Source: Streptomyces sp. NBC_01707
Lineage (GTDB): Bacteria > Actinomycetota > Actinomycetes > Streptomycetales > Streptomycetaceae
Assembly: GCF_041438805.1 (NCBI RefSeq)
Contig: NZ_CP109190.1
Span: forward strand, 7,316,001 to 7,380,000
Direction: 5' to 3'
DNA length: 64,000 nt
Position numbers and translations under genes: made by a program. Of the stretch, positions 24,836-34,179 are shown one piece after another. The number at the start of each line of letters is the position of its first letter. Position 1 is the stretch's first letter. The notes beneath the pieces were generated by a model. It did no database searches and was not told where the DNA came from. It saw nothing but the letters and a program-made list of their open reading frames with translations.

Positions 24836-26128
24836 TCAGGCCGCGGCGGGCCGGGCCAGCGCGCGGCGCAGCGTGAGTGCCGCCATCGGCAGCAAGAGGC
24901 ACGCGCCGACCGCGTTCAGCCAGCCGTAGCTCGCCTGGGAGACGATCACCCCGGCGACCGCGCCGCCGATGCCCGCCGCCGTGTTCATGGTCAGGTCCGA
25001 AAGGCCCTGCACGGCGGCGCGGGCGGGCTGCGGTACGGAGTCGGTGAGCAGCGCCGAACCGGCGACCAGCCCCGCCGACCAGCCGAGACCGAGCACGAAC
25101 AGCCCGGCGGCCGTCCGGCCGTGGCTGGGGCCGGCGGTGCCGGCCAGCAGCGCGGCGCACGACAGCAGCCCGGCCGCCAGCCCGATCACGGTGAGCCGTC
25201 CGAACTTGTCGGAGAGCCAGCCCATCACCGGCGAGAACGCGTACATGCCCGCGATGTGCCCGCTGATGACCAGGCCGATCAGCTCGAGGTCCGCGCCGTG
25301 GTGGCCCAGGTGGACCGGGGTCATCACCATGATCGAGACCATCGCGGTGTGCGACACGGCAACCGTCAGCAGCGCCAGCCGGGCCATCGGCGAGGCCCGC
25401 ACCGCCGCCAGGCCCGCACGCAGCGAACGGCCACCCGCGGAACTGCCCTCCTGCGGCGCCAGCGCACGTGCGGTGAGCAGCGGATCGGGCCGCAGCAGCA
25501 CCCCGACCACCACCGCGGCGAGCAGGAAGATGGCCGCCGCCATGAGGAACGGTCCGGCCGTCTCGGATATGGATGTGCCACGGAAGACATGACCCGCCGG
25601 AGCCGCGATGTTGGGCCCGAGGACCGAACCGATCGTGGTGGCCCAGATGACGGTGGAGATCGCTCGTCCTCGGCGTTCCGGCTCGGCCAGGTCGGCGGCG
25701 GCGAACCGGGCCTGCAGATTGGCCGACGAACCGGCACCGAACGCGGCCATGCCGAGCAGCAGCAACGGGAAACTGCCCACGACGGTGGCCAGGACCACCA
25801 GGGCCGCGCCGAGCGCGCCGATCAGATAGGCCAGCACGAGGCCGGGGCGCCGGCCCCGCGAGGCCATCAGCGCGGCCAGCGGCAGCGACAGCAGCGCTGT
25901 ACCGGTAACCGACGCCGTCGGGGCGAGACCGGACAGCGCCTCCGAGCCGCTCACCTCCGTCGCCAGTACAGGGGCCAGGGCGATTCCGATGGGTACGCCG
26001 AGCCCGCCGAGTATCTGGCTGGCGATGAGCACTGCCGACGTACGGCGCCGCAAGGCAGGGAGTTCCGCCGCGGTGACGGGACAACCGGGCCCGGTGGGGG
26101 TGTCAGGTGCGTCGAGGGCGTTGGTCAC
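24836..26128 (-). CDS. MFS transporter
   Basis: The 430-aa protein has twelve predicted transmembrane helices and the MFS loop motif between helices 2 and 3 (LMASRGRRPGLVLA), with the equivalent GWLSDKFGRLTVIG after helix 8. This is the drug:H+ antiporter-like layout, so efflux of a small molecule is the likely role; substrate unknown. The start GTG 26128 has no clear Shine-Dalgarno. It lies between a cupin gene and ogt, with no obvious link. Confidence 0.92.
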   Translation of the reverse strand: MTNALDAPDTPTGPGCPVTAAELPALRRRTSAVLIASQILGGLGVPIGIALAPVLATEVSGSEALSGLAPTASVTGTALLSLPLAALMASRGRRPGLVLAYLIGALGAALVVLATVVGSFPLLLLGMAAFGAGSSANLQARFAAADLAEPERRGRAISTVIWATTIGSVLGPNIAAPAGHVFRGTSISETAGPFLMAAAIFLLAAVVVGVLLRPDPLLTARALAPQEGSSAGGRSLRAGLAAVRASPMARLALLTVAVSHTAMVSIMVMTPVHLGHHGADLELIGLVISGHIAGMYAFSPVMGWLSDKFGRLTVIGLAAGLLSCAALLAGTAGPSHGRTAAGLFVLGLGWSAGLVAGSALLTDSVPQPARAAVQGLSDLTMNTAAGIGGAVAGVIVSQASYGWLNAVGACLLLPMAALTLRRALARPAAA

Positions 26129-26197
26129 TGACAGAGTGTGCCAGCTCGCATGCAGGTGCGAAAACAGGTCCGGGGAGGGCGGCCGTGGCGAGCGCCC

Positions 26198-26764
26198 TCA
26201 GAACAGTGGCTGCGGCAGGACGCCCTCCAGCGCCAGCAGCTGCCGCTTGGTCTCCAGGCCGCCGCCGAAGCCGCCGAGCCCCCCGTCGCTCTCCACCACC
26301 CGGTGGCACGGAACCACCACCGGCAGCGGGTTGGACCCCATGGCCGTCCCGACCGCCTGGGCCGCTCCCGGCTGCCCCACACGCCTCGCGAGATCCCCGT
26401 ACCCGACGACCGTTCCGTACGGCACGCCCGCCGCGAGCTCGCGGAGCACCTGACGGTTGAAGCCCGACGTCAGCGACCAGTCCAGCGGGAGGGAGAACTC
26501 CCGCAACGAACCCGCGAAGTACTCGGCGAGCTGGCGTATCGGCTCGGTGAGGCGGGCGGAGCCAGGTGTCTCCACCGGCTCCGCGCCGAGCCGCGCCCGC
26601 AGCTGCCCGACCGCCCTGTCCCGCACCGACGGGCCGGCGTGGAAGACGACGCTCACCAGCCCCGTGCCCGTCGCGGCGAGCAGCAGCGGCCCGATGTCGC
26701 TGCCGACGACGGCCCACTCGACCGTCCCACCGGCGCCGTCGCGGGCATCCCCGTTGCTGTTCAT
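26198..26764 (-). CDS. ogt: Methylated-DNA--protein-cysteine methyltransferase
   Basis: The 188-aa suicide repair protein transfers alkyl groups from O6-alkylguanine to its own cysteine. The active site is VVVPCHRVVESDGGLGGFGGGLETKRQLL near residues 140-170, with the PCHRV motif. The helix-turn-helix region (VPYGTVVGYGDLARRVGQPGAAQAVGTAMGSNP) with its arginine finger is intact. The N-terminal half is the usual poorly conserved pseudo-RNase H domain; there is no Ada domain. ATG 26764 was chosen over one at 26788. Confidence 0.95.
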   Translation of the reverse strand: MNSNGDARDGAGGTVEWAVVGSDIGPLLLAATGTGLVSVVFHAGPSVRDRAVGQLRARLGAEPVETPGSARLTEPIRQLAEYFAGSLREFSLPLDWSLTSGFNRQVLRELAAGVPYGTVVGYGDLARRVGQPGAAQAVGTAMGSNPLPVVVPCHRVVESDGGLGGFGGGLETKRQLLALEGVLPQPLF

Positions 26765-26821
26765 GGAAACCACCGTACGGCCGGCCACTGACAGCGGGGG
26801 AGGAGGTGCTCCGGCCGGCCG

Positions 26822-27781
26822 TCAGTCGGTGGCCCTGCGCACCACGTCAGGGGTGTTGGTGATGATCCCGTCGACGTGGAATCCGTCCACCTTCCTGGCG
26901 GTGGCCGCGTCGTCGACCGTCCATGTGTTGACCCGGAGCTTCCTGCCGTGTGCGCCCTTCAGCGCGTGCGCTGCCGCCACATAGCGGGAGCTGATCGACG
27001 CGTACGACGGGTTGATCTGGTCGGTGAACGCCGCGTACGCCTTCAGATCGGCAACCGCGGGGGTGCCGAGGAAACCGGTCGTGACGTCGGGACGCTGCTG
27101 GTGCACCTTCTTGATGCTGCCCGCGCTGAAGCTCTGGATCACCAGCCGGTACCTGACGTGACCCGGGTTCAGCCACCCCTTCTGGCGCAGTACCCGCAGT
27201 GTCTCCTTCTCGATGCCCGGGTAGCTCTGCGGGCTCTTGATCTCCAGCAGCAGGTTCTGGTCGTTGCGCTCGATCCGGTCCAGGTACTGCGCGAGCGTGG
27301 GGACACGGGTCCCGGCGTACCGGGCGGCGAACCAGCTGCCCGCGTCCAGCCGGGCGATCTCCGCGGCCGTGAAGTCCTTGACCGCCCACGGTGCGCGCTT
27401 GGGGAAGACCTTCTCGACGTCGGTGGTCCGCTTCAGATCGGTGTCGTGGATGACGACCAGCACTCCGTCCTTGGTGCGCTGGACGTCGTTCTCCATCCAG
27501 TCGAAGCCGAGGTGGTTGGCCCGGTCGACGGCGGCCAGAGTGTTCTCCGGCGCGTACGCCGATGCGCCCCGGTGGGCGAGGACGACCGGGGCACCGGGCG
27601 TCGGAATGGCCCGCGTGTTCACGACGGTCCGGATGACCTTCTCCGTGCTCGTGTCCATGCGCGCACCCGCAGCCGTGTCCGTTCCGGAATCCGTGGCCTG
27701 CGAGTGGGGGATCAGCAGCAGCGCGCCGGCGCCCAGGAGAGCGGCAGCGGCGAGGGAGGCGGTGGCGGTGCGTGCGTACAC
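26822..27781 (-). CDS. Secreted glycerophosphodiester phosphodiesterase
   Basis: The 319-aa protein has a signal peptide (VYARTATASLAAAALLGAGALLL) and a GDPD TIM barrel. The catalytic elements LAHRGASAYAPENTLAAVDRA and MENDVQRTKDGVLVVIHD supply the His-Arg, Glu, Asp and His residues of the family. LLLEIKSP and the C-terminal VNTWTVDDA with DGIITNTPDVV complete the barrel. It hydrolyses glycerophosphodiesters to glycerol 3-phosphate outside the cell, likely for phosphate or carbon scavenging. GTG 27781 is preceded by AAGGAG at 5 nt. Confidence 0.95.
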   Translation of the reverse strand: MYARTATASLAAAALLGAGALLLIPHSQATDSGTDTAAGARMDTSTEKVIRTVVNTRAIPTPGAPVVLAHRGASAYAPENTLAAVDRANHLGFDWMENDVQRTKDGVLVVIHDTDLKRTTDVEKVFPKRAPWAVKDFTAAEIARLDAGSWFAARYAGTRVPTLAQYLDRIERNDQNLLLEIKSPQSYPGIEKETLRVLRQKGWLNPGHVRYRLVIQSFSAGSIKKVHQQRPDVTTGFLGTPAVADLKAYAAFTDQINPSYASISSRYVAAAHALKGAHGRKLRVNTWTVDDAATARKVDGFHVDGIITNTPDVVRRATD

Positions 27782-27996
27782 GTGTACTCCTTGCGTCAGA
27801 GTTCCGTCCGGGCCGAGGGTGACAGCCGCCCCCGAACGACGGACCGGCGAAGGATGGCCACCACATGAACGGAAGAGCCGAGACCGGGTCTCTGGCCGAT
27901 TGAGCTGCCGATAAAATGCAGGTCTTCTGTTTGTTTGCCGGGCAATGCGCCTTAGGGTCACCCCGAACCCGGGCTTCACTCGAAGGGCGTACGAGC

Positions 27997-28884
27997 ATGC
28001 AGGGCACAATCGACGGCTTCAGCTATGGGATGGTGACGCCCGCTGCGGCCTTCCTGATGGCGTGCCTCGGCGCGGCCCTGGGGTTGCGTTGCACGACGCG
28101 GTCGCTGCGGACCGAGCGCTCCTTCAAGGCCGTCTGGCTGGCGCTCGGGGCGACGTCCATAGGCTCCGGCATCTGGACGATGCACTTCATCGCGATGACG
28201 GGATTCAGCGTCGATGAGGTGCCGATCGGTTACGACGTCCCGATCACCTTCGCCAGCCTGGCCGTCGCGATCGTCATGGTCGGTATCGGCATCTTCATCG
28301 TCGGGTACCAGGGCACGACCTGGATGGCCATGGTCACCGGCGGCACCATCACCGGTCTCGGCGTGGCCACCATGCACTACCTCGGCATGGCAGGAATGCG
28401 TCTCCGGGGGCAGTTCGAGTACGACACGTTCACCGTCGCGCTCTCCGTCGTCATCGCCGTGGTCGCCGCGACGGTCGCACTCTGGGCGGCCGTCTCCATC
28501 CGCGGCTTCCTGCCCAGCCTCGGTGCCAGCGTGGTGATGGGGGTGGCGGTGAGCGGGATGCACTACACGGGCATGGCCGCGCTCAGTGTCCATCTGCACC
28601 CTGCCGTCACCGGCAACGCGGCCGACAGCCCGACCGCACCCCTGATCCCGCTGCTGATCGGCCCCGGCTGCTTCCTCCTGCTCGCCGCGGTGGTCGTGAT
28701 GTTCGACCCCTTGATGGTGATGGGCGACCCCGACCGGACCGACCCGGCGGGACACGGCGCCCACCGCATCGACCGGGCCCCCGGCATCCCCGTCCAGCGG
28801 CAGGTGCCGAGGACCGGCACCTACGCGGATCCGGCGTCCTTCCGGTCGCAGCGTCAGCACACCCCGCCGTCGCGGGAGCGGTGA
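27997..28884 (+). CDS. MHYT-domain integral membrane sensor
   Basis: The 295-aa protein has seven predicted helices and three MHYT motifs: [22 protein letters not shown] and [11 protein letters not shown]. Their Met and His residues are proposed to bind copper and sense oxygen, CO or NO. Most MHYT proteins carry a GGDEF, EAL or kinase output domain; here the C-terminus after helix seven is a short disordered tail of about 60 residues. It is therefore a stand-alone sensor or partner subunit. ATG 27997 follows AAGGG. Confidence 0.92.
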   Translation: MQGTIDGFSYGMVTPAAAFLMACLGAALGLRCTTRSLRTERSFKAVWLALGATSIGSGIWTMHFIAMTGFSVDEVPIGYDVPITFASLAVAIVMVGIGIFIVGYQGTTWMAMVTGGTITGLGVATMHYLGMAGMRLRGQFEYDTFTVALSVVIAVVAATVALWAAVSIRGFLPSLGASVVMGVAVSGMHYTGMAALSVHLHPAVTGNAADSPTAPLIPLLIGPGCFLLLAAVVVMFDPLMVMGDPDRTDPAGHGAHRIDRAPGIPVQRQVPRTGTYADPASFRSQRQHTPPSRER

Positions 28885-28924
28885 CCGGACCCCGGTTGTC
28901 AGTGGGGGGTCGTACGGTGGTTCC

Positions 28925-31063
28925 ATGCGGCCCGTTTCGAAGATCGAACGTTCGGTGGCGCCTTTCGAGGTCGTCAGTTCCTACCAGCCCAGCGGCGACC
29001 AGCCCACGGCCATCGCCGAGCTGGAACGGCGCATCCGGGCAGGTGAGAAGGATGTCGTGCTGCTCGGCGCGACCGGCACCGGGAAATCGGCGACCACCGC
29101 CTGGATGATCGAGAAGCTCCAGCGCCCGACCCTCGTGATGGCGCCGAACAAGACCCTCGCGGCCCAGCTGGCGAACGAGTTCCGCGAACTGCTCCCCAAC
29201 AACGCCGTCGAGTACTTCGTCTCCTACTACGACTACTACCAGCCCGAGGCGTACATCCCGCAGTCGGACACGTACATCGAGAAGGATTCGTCGATCAACG
29301 ACGAGGTCGAGCGGCTGCGCCACTCCGCGACGAATTCGCTGCTCACCCGCCGTGACGTGGTCGTGGTCGCCTCGGTCTCCTGCATCTACGGCCTCGGTAC
29401 GCCACAGGAGTACGTGGACCGCATGGTCCCGCTCAAGGTGGGCGACGAGATCGACCGCGACCAGTTGCTGCGCCGCTTCGTGGAGATCCAGTACACCCGC
29501 AACGACATCGCGTTCACCCGGGGCACCTTCCGGGTGCGCGGCGACACCATCGAGATCTTCCCGGTCTATGAGGAGCTCGCCGTCCGCATCGAGATGTTCG
29601 GCGACGAGATCGAGGCGCTCTCCACCCTCCATCCGCTCACCGGTGAGGTCATCAGCGAGGACAACGAGCTCTATGTCTTCCCCGCCAGCCACTACGTGGC
29701 GGGACCCGAGCGCATGGAGAAGGCGGTCAACGGCATCGAGCAGGAGCTGGAGCACCGTCTCGCCGAGCTGGAGAAGCAGGGCAAGCTGCTGGAGGCCCAG
29801 CGGCTGCGGATGCGCACCACGTACGACATCGAGATGATGCGCCAGATCGGCACCTGCTCCGGTATCGAGAACTACTCGATGCACATGGACGGCCGCGAGC
29901 CCGGCACCGCCCCCAACACCCTCCTCGACTACTTCCCCGAGGACTTCCTGCTCGTCATCGACGAGTCGCATGTCACCGTGCCGCAGATCGGCGCGATGTA
30001 CGAGGGCGACGCCTCCCGCAAGCGCAGCCTCGTCGAGCACGGCTTCCGGCTGCCGTCCGCCCTCGACAACCGCCCCCTGAGGTGGGAGGAGTTCGTGGAG
30101 CGGATCGGCCAGACCGTCTATCTCTCCGCCACCCCGGGCAAGTACGAGCTGTCCCGCGGCGACGGGTTCGTGGAGCAGATCATCCGCCCCACCGGCCTCG
30201 TCGACCCGGAGGTCGTCGTGAAGCCCACCGAGGGCCAGATCGACGACCTGGTGCACGAGATCCGCAAGCGCACCGAGAAGGACGAGCGGGTCCTGGTCAC
30301 CACCCTCACCAAGAAGATGTCCGAGGACCTCACGGACTACTTCCTGGAGCTGGGCATCCAGGTCCGCTATCTGCACAGTGACGTCGACACGCTGCGCCGC
30401 ATCGAGCTGCTGCGAGAACTGCGCGCCGGTGAGTACGACGTACTGGTCGGGATCAACCTCCTGCGCGAGGGGCTCGACCTTCCCGAAGTGTCCCTGGTGG
30501 CCATCCTCGACGCCGACAAGGAGGGCTTCCTGCGTTCCGGGACGTCTCTCATCCAGACCATCGGCCGCGCGGCCCGCAATGTGTCCGGCCAGGTCCACAT
30601 GTACGCCGACAAGATCACCCCGGCGATGGAGAAGGCCATCGACGAGACCAACCGCCGCCGGGAGAAGCAGATCGCGTACAACACCGAGCGTGGCATCGAT
30701 CCGCAGCCGCTGCGTAAGAAGATCAACGACATCGTCGCGACGATCGCCCGCGAGGAGATCGACACCGAGGAGCTGCTCGGCACCGGCTACCGCCAGGCGA
30801 AGGGCGACAAGGCCCCGGTCCCCGCACTCGCGGGCAAGGCGGGCAAGGCGGGCAAGGCGGGGAAGGCGGCCGGCGGCAAGAAGGTCGGCGCGGTGGTCAC
30901 CGACCGGCCGGCGACCGAACTCGCCGGGATCATCGAGGAGATGACCGACCGGATGCGGGCAGCCGCCGCGGACCTGCAGTTCGAGGTGGCCGCCCGACTG
31001 CGCGACGAGGTCGGCGAGCTGAAGAAGGAGCTGCGCCAGATGCGCGAGGCGGGCCTGGCCTGA
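28925..31063 (+). CDS. uvrB: Excinuclease ABC subunit B
   Basis: The 712-aa damage-verification helicase of nucleotide excision repair has Walker [16 protein letters not shown] (about residues 45-60). The beta-hairpin region [26 protein letters not shown], Walker [12 protein letters not shown] and motif [11 protein letters not shown] follow. The C-terminal UVR motif ([26 protein letters not shown]) contacts UvrC. Between the helicase and UVR motif is a species-specific linker made of GKA repeats, encoded by near-perfect 9-bp tandem repeats at about 30833-30868. ATG 28925 starts the conserved [18 protein letters not shown]. Confidence 0.98.
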   Translation: MRPVSKIERSVAPFEVVSSYQPSGDQPTAIAELERRIRAGEKDVVLLGATGTGKSATTAWMIEKLQRPTLVMAPNKTLAAQLANEFRELLPNNAVEYFVSYYDYYQPEAYIPQSDTYIEKDSSINDEVERLRHSATNSLLTRRDVVVVASVSCIYGLGTPQEYVDRMVPLKVGDEIDRDQLLRRFVEIQYTRNDIAFTRGTFRVRGDTIEIFPVYEELAVRIEMFGDEIEALSTLHPLTGEVISEDNELYVFPASHYVAGPERMEKAVNGIEQELEHRLAELEKQGKLLEAQRLRMRTTYDIEMMRQIGTCSGIENYSMHMDGREPGTAPNTLLDYFPEDFLLVIDESHVTVPQIGAMYEGDASRKRSLVEHGFRLPSALDNRPLRWEEFVERIGQTVYLSATPGKYELSRGDGFVEQIIRPTGLVDPEVVVKPTEGQIDDLVHEIRKRTEKDERVLVTTLTKKMSEDLTDYFLELGIQVRYLHSDVDTLRRIELLRELRAGEYDVLVGINLLREGLDLPEVSLVAILDADKEGFLRSGTSLIQTIGRAARNVSGQVHMYADKITPAMEKAIDETNRRREKQIAYNTERGIDPQPLRKKINDIVATIAREEIDTEELLGTGYRQAKGDKAPVPALAGKAGKAGKAGKAAGGKKVGAVVTDRPATELAGIIEEMTDRMRAAAADLQFEVAARLRDEVGELKKELRQMREAGLA
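30833..30868 (+). repeat. 9-bp tandem repeat inside uvrB
   Basis: About four copies of the unit GGCAAGGCG, the last slightly changed, encode the Gly-Lys-Ala repeat linker of UvrB. In-frame length change would only alter a flexible linker. Confidence 0.8.
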
Positions 31064-31195
31064 TCTGCCGCACCGGTGTGTGTTGCAGGACCGACACAAA
31101 AACGGTCCAGGGCTGCTGCGCCTTCGGCGTGACTGCGTAGGGTGCTGGGAAACCGCGCACGGACGGTTGCGGGGCTAGGGGAGAGGGGACAGCGC

Positions 31196-31774
31196 GTGAC
31201 GGTCAACATGACCAAGGGTCAGGCCATCAGCTTGCAGAAGAGCGACGGGGGGACCCTGACCGCGGTACGGATGGGACTCGGCTGGCAGGCGGCGCCGCGC
31301 CGCGGTCTGTTCGGCTCGCGCACGCGGGAGATCGACCTGGACGCGTCGGCCGTGCTGTTCGCCGACAAGCAGCCGGTCGACGTGGTCTTCTTCCGCCACC
31401 TCGTCAGCGACGACGGGTCGGTCAAGCACACCGGCGACAACCTGGTCGGCGGTGCCGGTTCGGGCGGCGACGACGAGGCGATCCTCGTCGACCTGCAGCG
31501 GGTGCCGGTCCACATCGACCAGATCGTCTTCACGGTGAACTCCTTCACCGGTCAGACGTTCCAGGAGGTGCAGAACGCCTTCTGCCGCATCGTCGACGAG
31601 ACCAACGGCCAGGAGCTTGCCCGCTACACCCTCGACGGCGGCGGTCAGTACACCGCCCAGATCATGGCCAAGGTGCACCGCGTCGGCGCCGGGTGGCAGA
31701 TGACGGCCCTCGGTAACCCGGCCAACGGCCGTACGTTCCAGGACCTGATGCCGGCGATCCTGCCGCACCTGTAG
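31196..31774 (+). CDS. terD: TerD family stress protein
   Basis: The 192-aa TerD domain protein starts MTVNMTKGQAISLQKSDGG (GTG 31196, preceded by GAGAGGGGA) and has the calcium-binding DLDASAVLFADKQPVDVVFF and SGGDDEAILVDLQRVP acidic loops. TerD proteins belong to a conserved bacterial stress and metal-response system whose chemistry is not settled. It is followed by a longer TerD-type gene and, after a riboswitch, by terC. This is a compact ter-like cluster placed after uvrB. Confidence 0.95.
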   Translation: MTVNMTKGQAISLQKSDGGTLTAVRMGLGWQAAPRRGLFGSRTREIDLDASAVLFADKQPVDVVFFRHLVSDDGSVKHTGDNLVGGAGSGGDDEAILVDLQRVPVHIDQIVFTVNSFTGQTFQEVQNAFCRIVDETNGQELARYTLDGGGQYTAQIMAKVHRVGAGWQMTALGNPANGRTFQDLMPAILPHL

Positions 31775-31950
31775 GCACGGCCGGACCGATCGGGTCCGTA
31801 TCGGTACGCGCAGCTCCCGGAGGCATCGGCCGCCGGGAGCTGCACCACATGCACCGCACCACATGCACCGCACCACCGGCCCGGCATCGCGCGGCACGGC
31901 GGATCGTGGCGGCGGACCGCGCATCATCAACTCGTCGAGGGGACAGGGCA

Positions 31951-33927
31951 ATGACGGCCGAGCTGGTCCGGGGGCAGAACCACACCTTGCCCCAGACCCG
32001 TCTGGAGATCCGGGTGTCGGCCGGTACGCCCGTCGTGGCCGGTGCCACGCTCGGAGACGAGCGGGGCACGGTGCACGGCATCGAGTGGATCGCCCACCCG
32101 GGCTCGCCCCAGCTGCCCGGACTCGAGGTGTCCAAGCAAGCCGCCGCCGACCACCGGCTGGCCGTGGACCTCGACGCCGTGCCTGCCGCGGTGCACCGCG
32201 TCACCGTGCTGCTGGCCCTGCCCATGGAGGCCGGCGGTCCGGTCAGATTCGGCGCCGTCGCCGCGCCGTTCGTCGCCGTCACCGGCCTCGAGGGCACCGA
32301 GATCGCCACCTTCACCCTCACCGGCCTGGACGCCGAGTCCGCGGTCGCCGCCCTGGAGATCTACCGTCGGCAGGGCGACTGGAAGGTCCGCGCGGTCGGC
32401 CAGGGATATGCGGGCGGTCTGGCCGCGATGCTCGCCGACCAGGGGGTGACCGGAGCGGCGGAGCTGGCCCGGTCGATCCACGAGGCGGTCGCCCGGGGCA
32501 TGGCCCGTTCGGTGGCGCCGCCCCCGCCCCGCACCCCGGAGGGGGACCGGGTCCGCCACACTGCGGCGATCGGCGATCCGGCCCCGCCCGTCGCCCCGTC
32601 GGCCGGCCACGCGCCCACCCCGCCCACACCCGCCACAGGCGGCCCCACCACGGACTCCACCGCGGGCGGCCCCACCGCCGGGCCGAGCGCGGGCCCCACG
32701 GGGCCCATCAACTACGCGCACCCACGCCGCCAGGCGACTGCGCCCCCGCCGCCCCCGCCCACCGCACCGTCCGCCGAACCTGGCCGGCCCGCGCAGCCCG
32801 TTGCCGGGGACGCGACGGGCTGGTCCATGGAGGAGCGCCTCTACAACCAGGTCTGGGGCATGTTCGAGGACCTGGCCCGCACCACCGCCGCCTACCGCAG
32901 CGCCGTCGACTTCGCCGAGTCCCGCATGGACCAGGAGCTCGACCGGGCGCTGTCCGATCCGCGCAGCAGGATCGGCGGGGCGGGCGACCGCGCCCGCCAT
33001 GAGGCCCGCGCCAAGCGTGACCAGCTGACCGACCGGGCCCGTGAGGCACTCGACCGCGATCTCGCGCAGCTCGCCGCCGAGTCCGCTGTCGTCGAGCCCG
33101 CGCTCCCCGCCGCGTTCGCAGCCTGGGACAACCCCGTCTGGCATGCCTACCGCGTCCCCATGGAGATCCCCATGGCCTTGCGGATCGGCGACCTCCATCT
33201 GCCCGAGGACCCCGACCTGCACATCCCCCTGCTCGTACGGCTGCCGCTCGAGCGCGGCATCTGGGTCGACAGTGGGCGCACGGCATCCGAAGCCGCGGCT
33301 CTGACCGATACGGACCGGCTCCGCCGCCTCGCCATGGACAACGCGGTCGCGCACGCCGCCCGGCTGCTCGCCGTCTACCCCGCGGGCGAGTTCTCCGTCC
33401 ATGTCATCGACGCCGCGGGCTCGGCGGCGACAGCACTCGCACCTCTGGTGAACTCCGGTGTGCTCGCCGGGCCGCCCGCCGCTGGTGCCGGGGGAGTGGC
33501 ATCGGTCCTCGCCCGTCTCACCCGACGGGTCGATCTGGTGCAGATGGCGATCCGGGCCGGCGCCGCCGACTCGCTCCCGCCGGACCTGGACACGGCCGAG
33601 CAACTCCTGATCGTCAACGACTTCCCGCACGGCTTCGACGACCGGGCCGTCACCCAGTTGCGCTATCTGGCCGACGAGGGGCCCTCGGTCGGCGTTCATC
33701 TGCTGATGGTCGCGGACCGGGAGGACGCGAGTGCCTACGGGCCGGTGCTCGATCCGCTGTGGCGGTCGCTGCTGCGAATCACCCCGGTCGCCGACGACCA
33801 CCTGGCCGATCCCTGGGTCGGCCATGCCTGGACGTACGAGCCGTTGCGGACGCCGGCCGACAGCCGGGTGCTGGAGCAGGTTCTCGCCCAGGTTGCCGCT
33901 GCCCGGCGCACCGGCCGACGACTGTAG
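31951..33927 (+). CDS. Long TerD-family protein with C-terminal module
   Basis: The 658-aa protein begins with a TerD-type domain (residues 1-185: LVRGQNHTLPQTRLEIRVSAGTP, LEGTEIATFTLTGLDAESAVAALEIYRRQG). The acidic calcium loops are less complete than in the short TerD. A Pro/Thr/Gly-rich linker (about 190-285), a helical segment (290-400) and a C-terminal domain (about 405-650) follow. The last part contains LHIPLLVRLPLERGIWVDSGR and LLIVNDFPHGFDDRAVTQLRYLADEGPSVGVHLLMVADR, which look like an FtsK/HerA-type ATPase core without a Walker A lysine. Role unknown; probably a scaffold in the Ter system. ATG 31951 is preceded by GAGGGGACAGGG. Confidence 0.85.
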   Translation: MTAELVRGQNHTLPQTRLEIRVSAGTPVVAGATLGDERGTVHGIEWIAHPGSPQLPGLEVSKQAAADHRLAVDLDAVPAAVHRVTVLLALPMEAGGPVRFGAVAAPFVAVTGLEGTEIATFTLTGLDAESAVAALEIYRRQGDWKVRAVGQGYAGGLAAMLADQGVTGAAELARSIHEAVARGMARSVAPPPPRTPEGDRVRHTAAIGDPAPPVAPSAGHAPTPPTPATGGPTTDSTAGGPTAGPSAGPTGPINYAHPRRQATAPPPPPPTAPSAEPGRPAQPVAGDATGWSMEERLYNQVWGMFEDLARTTAAYRSAVDFAESRMDQELDRALSDPRSRIGGAGDRARHEARAKRDQLTDRAREALDRDLAQLAAESAVVEPALPAAFAAWDNPVWHAYRVPMEIPMALRIGDLHLPEDPDLHIPLLVRLPLERGIWVDSGRTASEAAALTDTDRLRRLAMDNAVAHAARLLAVYPAGEFSVHVIDAAGSAATALAPLVNSGVLAGPPAAGAGGVASVLARLTRRVDLVQMAIRAGAADSLPPDLDTAEQLLIVNDFPHGFDDRAVTQLRYLADEGPSVGVHLLMVADREDASAYGPVLDPLWRSLLRITPVADDHLADPWVGHAWTYEPLRTPADSRVLEQVLAQVAAARRTGRRL

Positions 33928-34019
33928 GGCAACGGTCTCTCAGACATCCCTGACCTGGTCCCTTGGGTGATCTTTACCCTGGGCTTTACCTTTTCTTGGT
34001 GTTCCCTGTACTGTTTCTT

Positions 34020-34137
34020 GGACGGAGGGGAGTACTCCCATACGCGACGTGCCCGTCAGTACGGACTGTGACCGGTCCCGGGGCGTCGGCCCGTGGTGCG
34101 CAGCCCGTGCGCCCGGGTGGAAGAGACCTCCGGCAGC
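34020..34137 (+). promoter_or_regulatory. yybP-ykoY-type (manganese) riboswitch before terC
   Basis: The segment starts with GGAGGGGAGTA (34024-34034) and ends with GAAGAGACCTCC (34120-34131); GGAGG and CCTCC close the P1 helix. These end motifs are hallmarks of the yybP-ykoY class, which senses Mn2+ and often precedes TerC-type proteins. CCTCCGGCAG (34127-34136) is also an exact reverse complement of CTGCCGGAGG (34166-34175), which contains the terC ribosome site GGAGG. Metal-stabilised P1 would free the ribosome site, giving a translational ON switch. The rest of the 33928-34179 gap has no gene. Confidence 0.75.
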
Positions 34138-34179
34138 GACGACGCTGATCAGTAGCCGTAGCGAACTGCCGGAGGCGCA

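Noticed and set aside
28940..28965. SOS-box-like CGAACGTTCG inside the start of uvrB
   Set aside because: The actinobacterial LexA site needs CGAAC and GTTCG separated by about four bases; here they abut and lie within codons of the conserved N-terminus.
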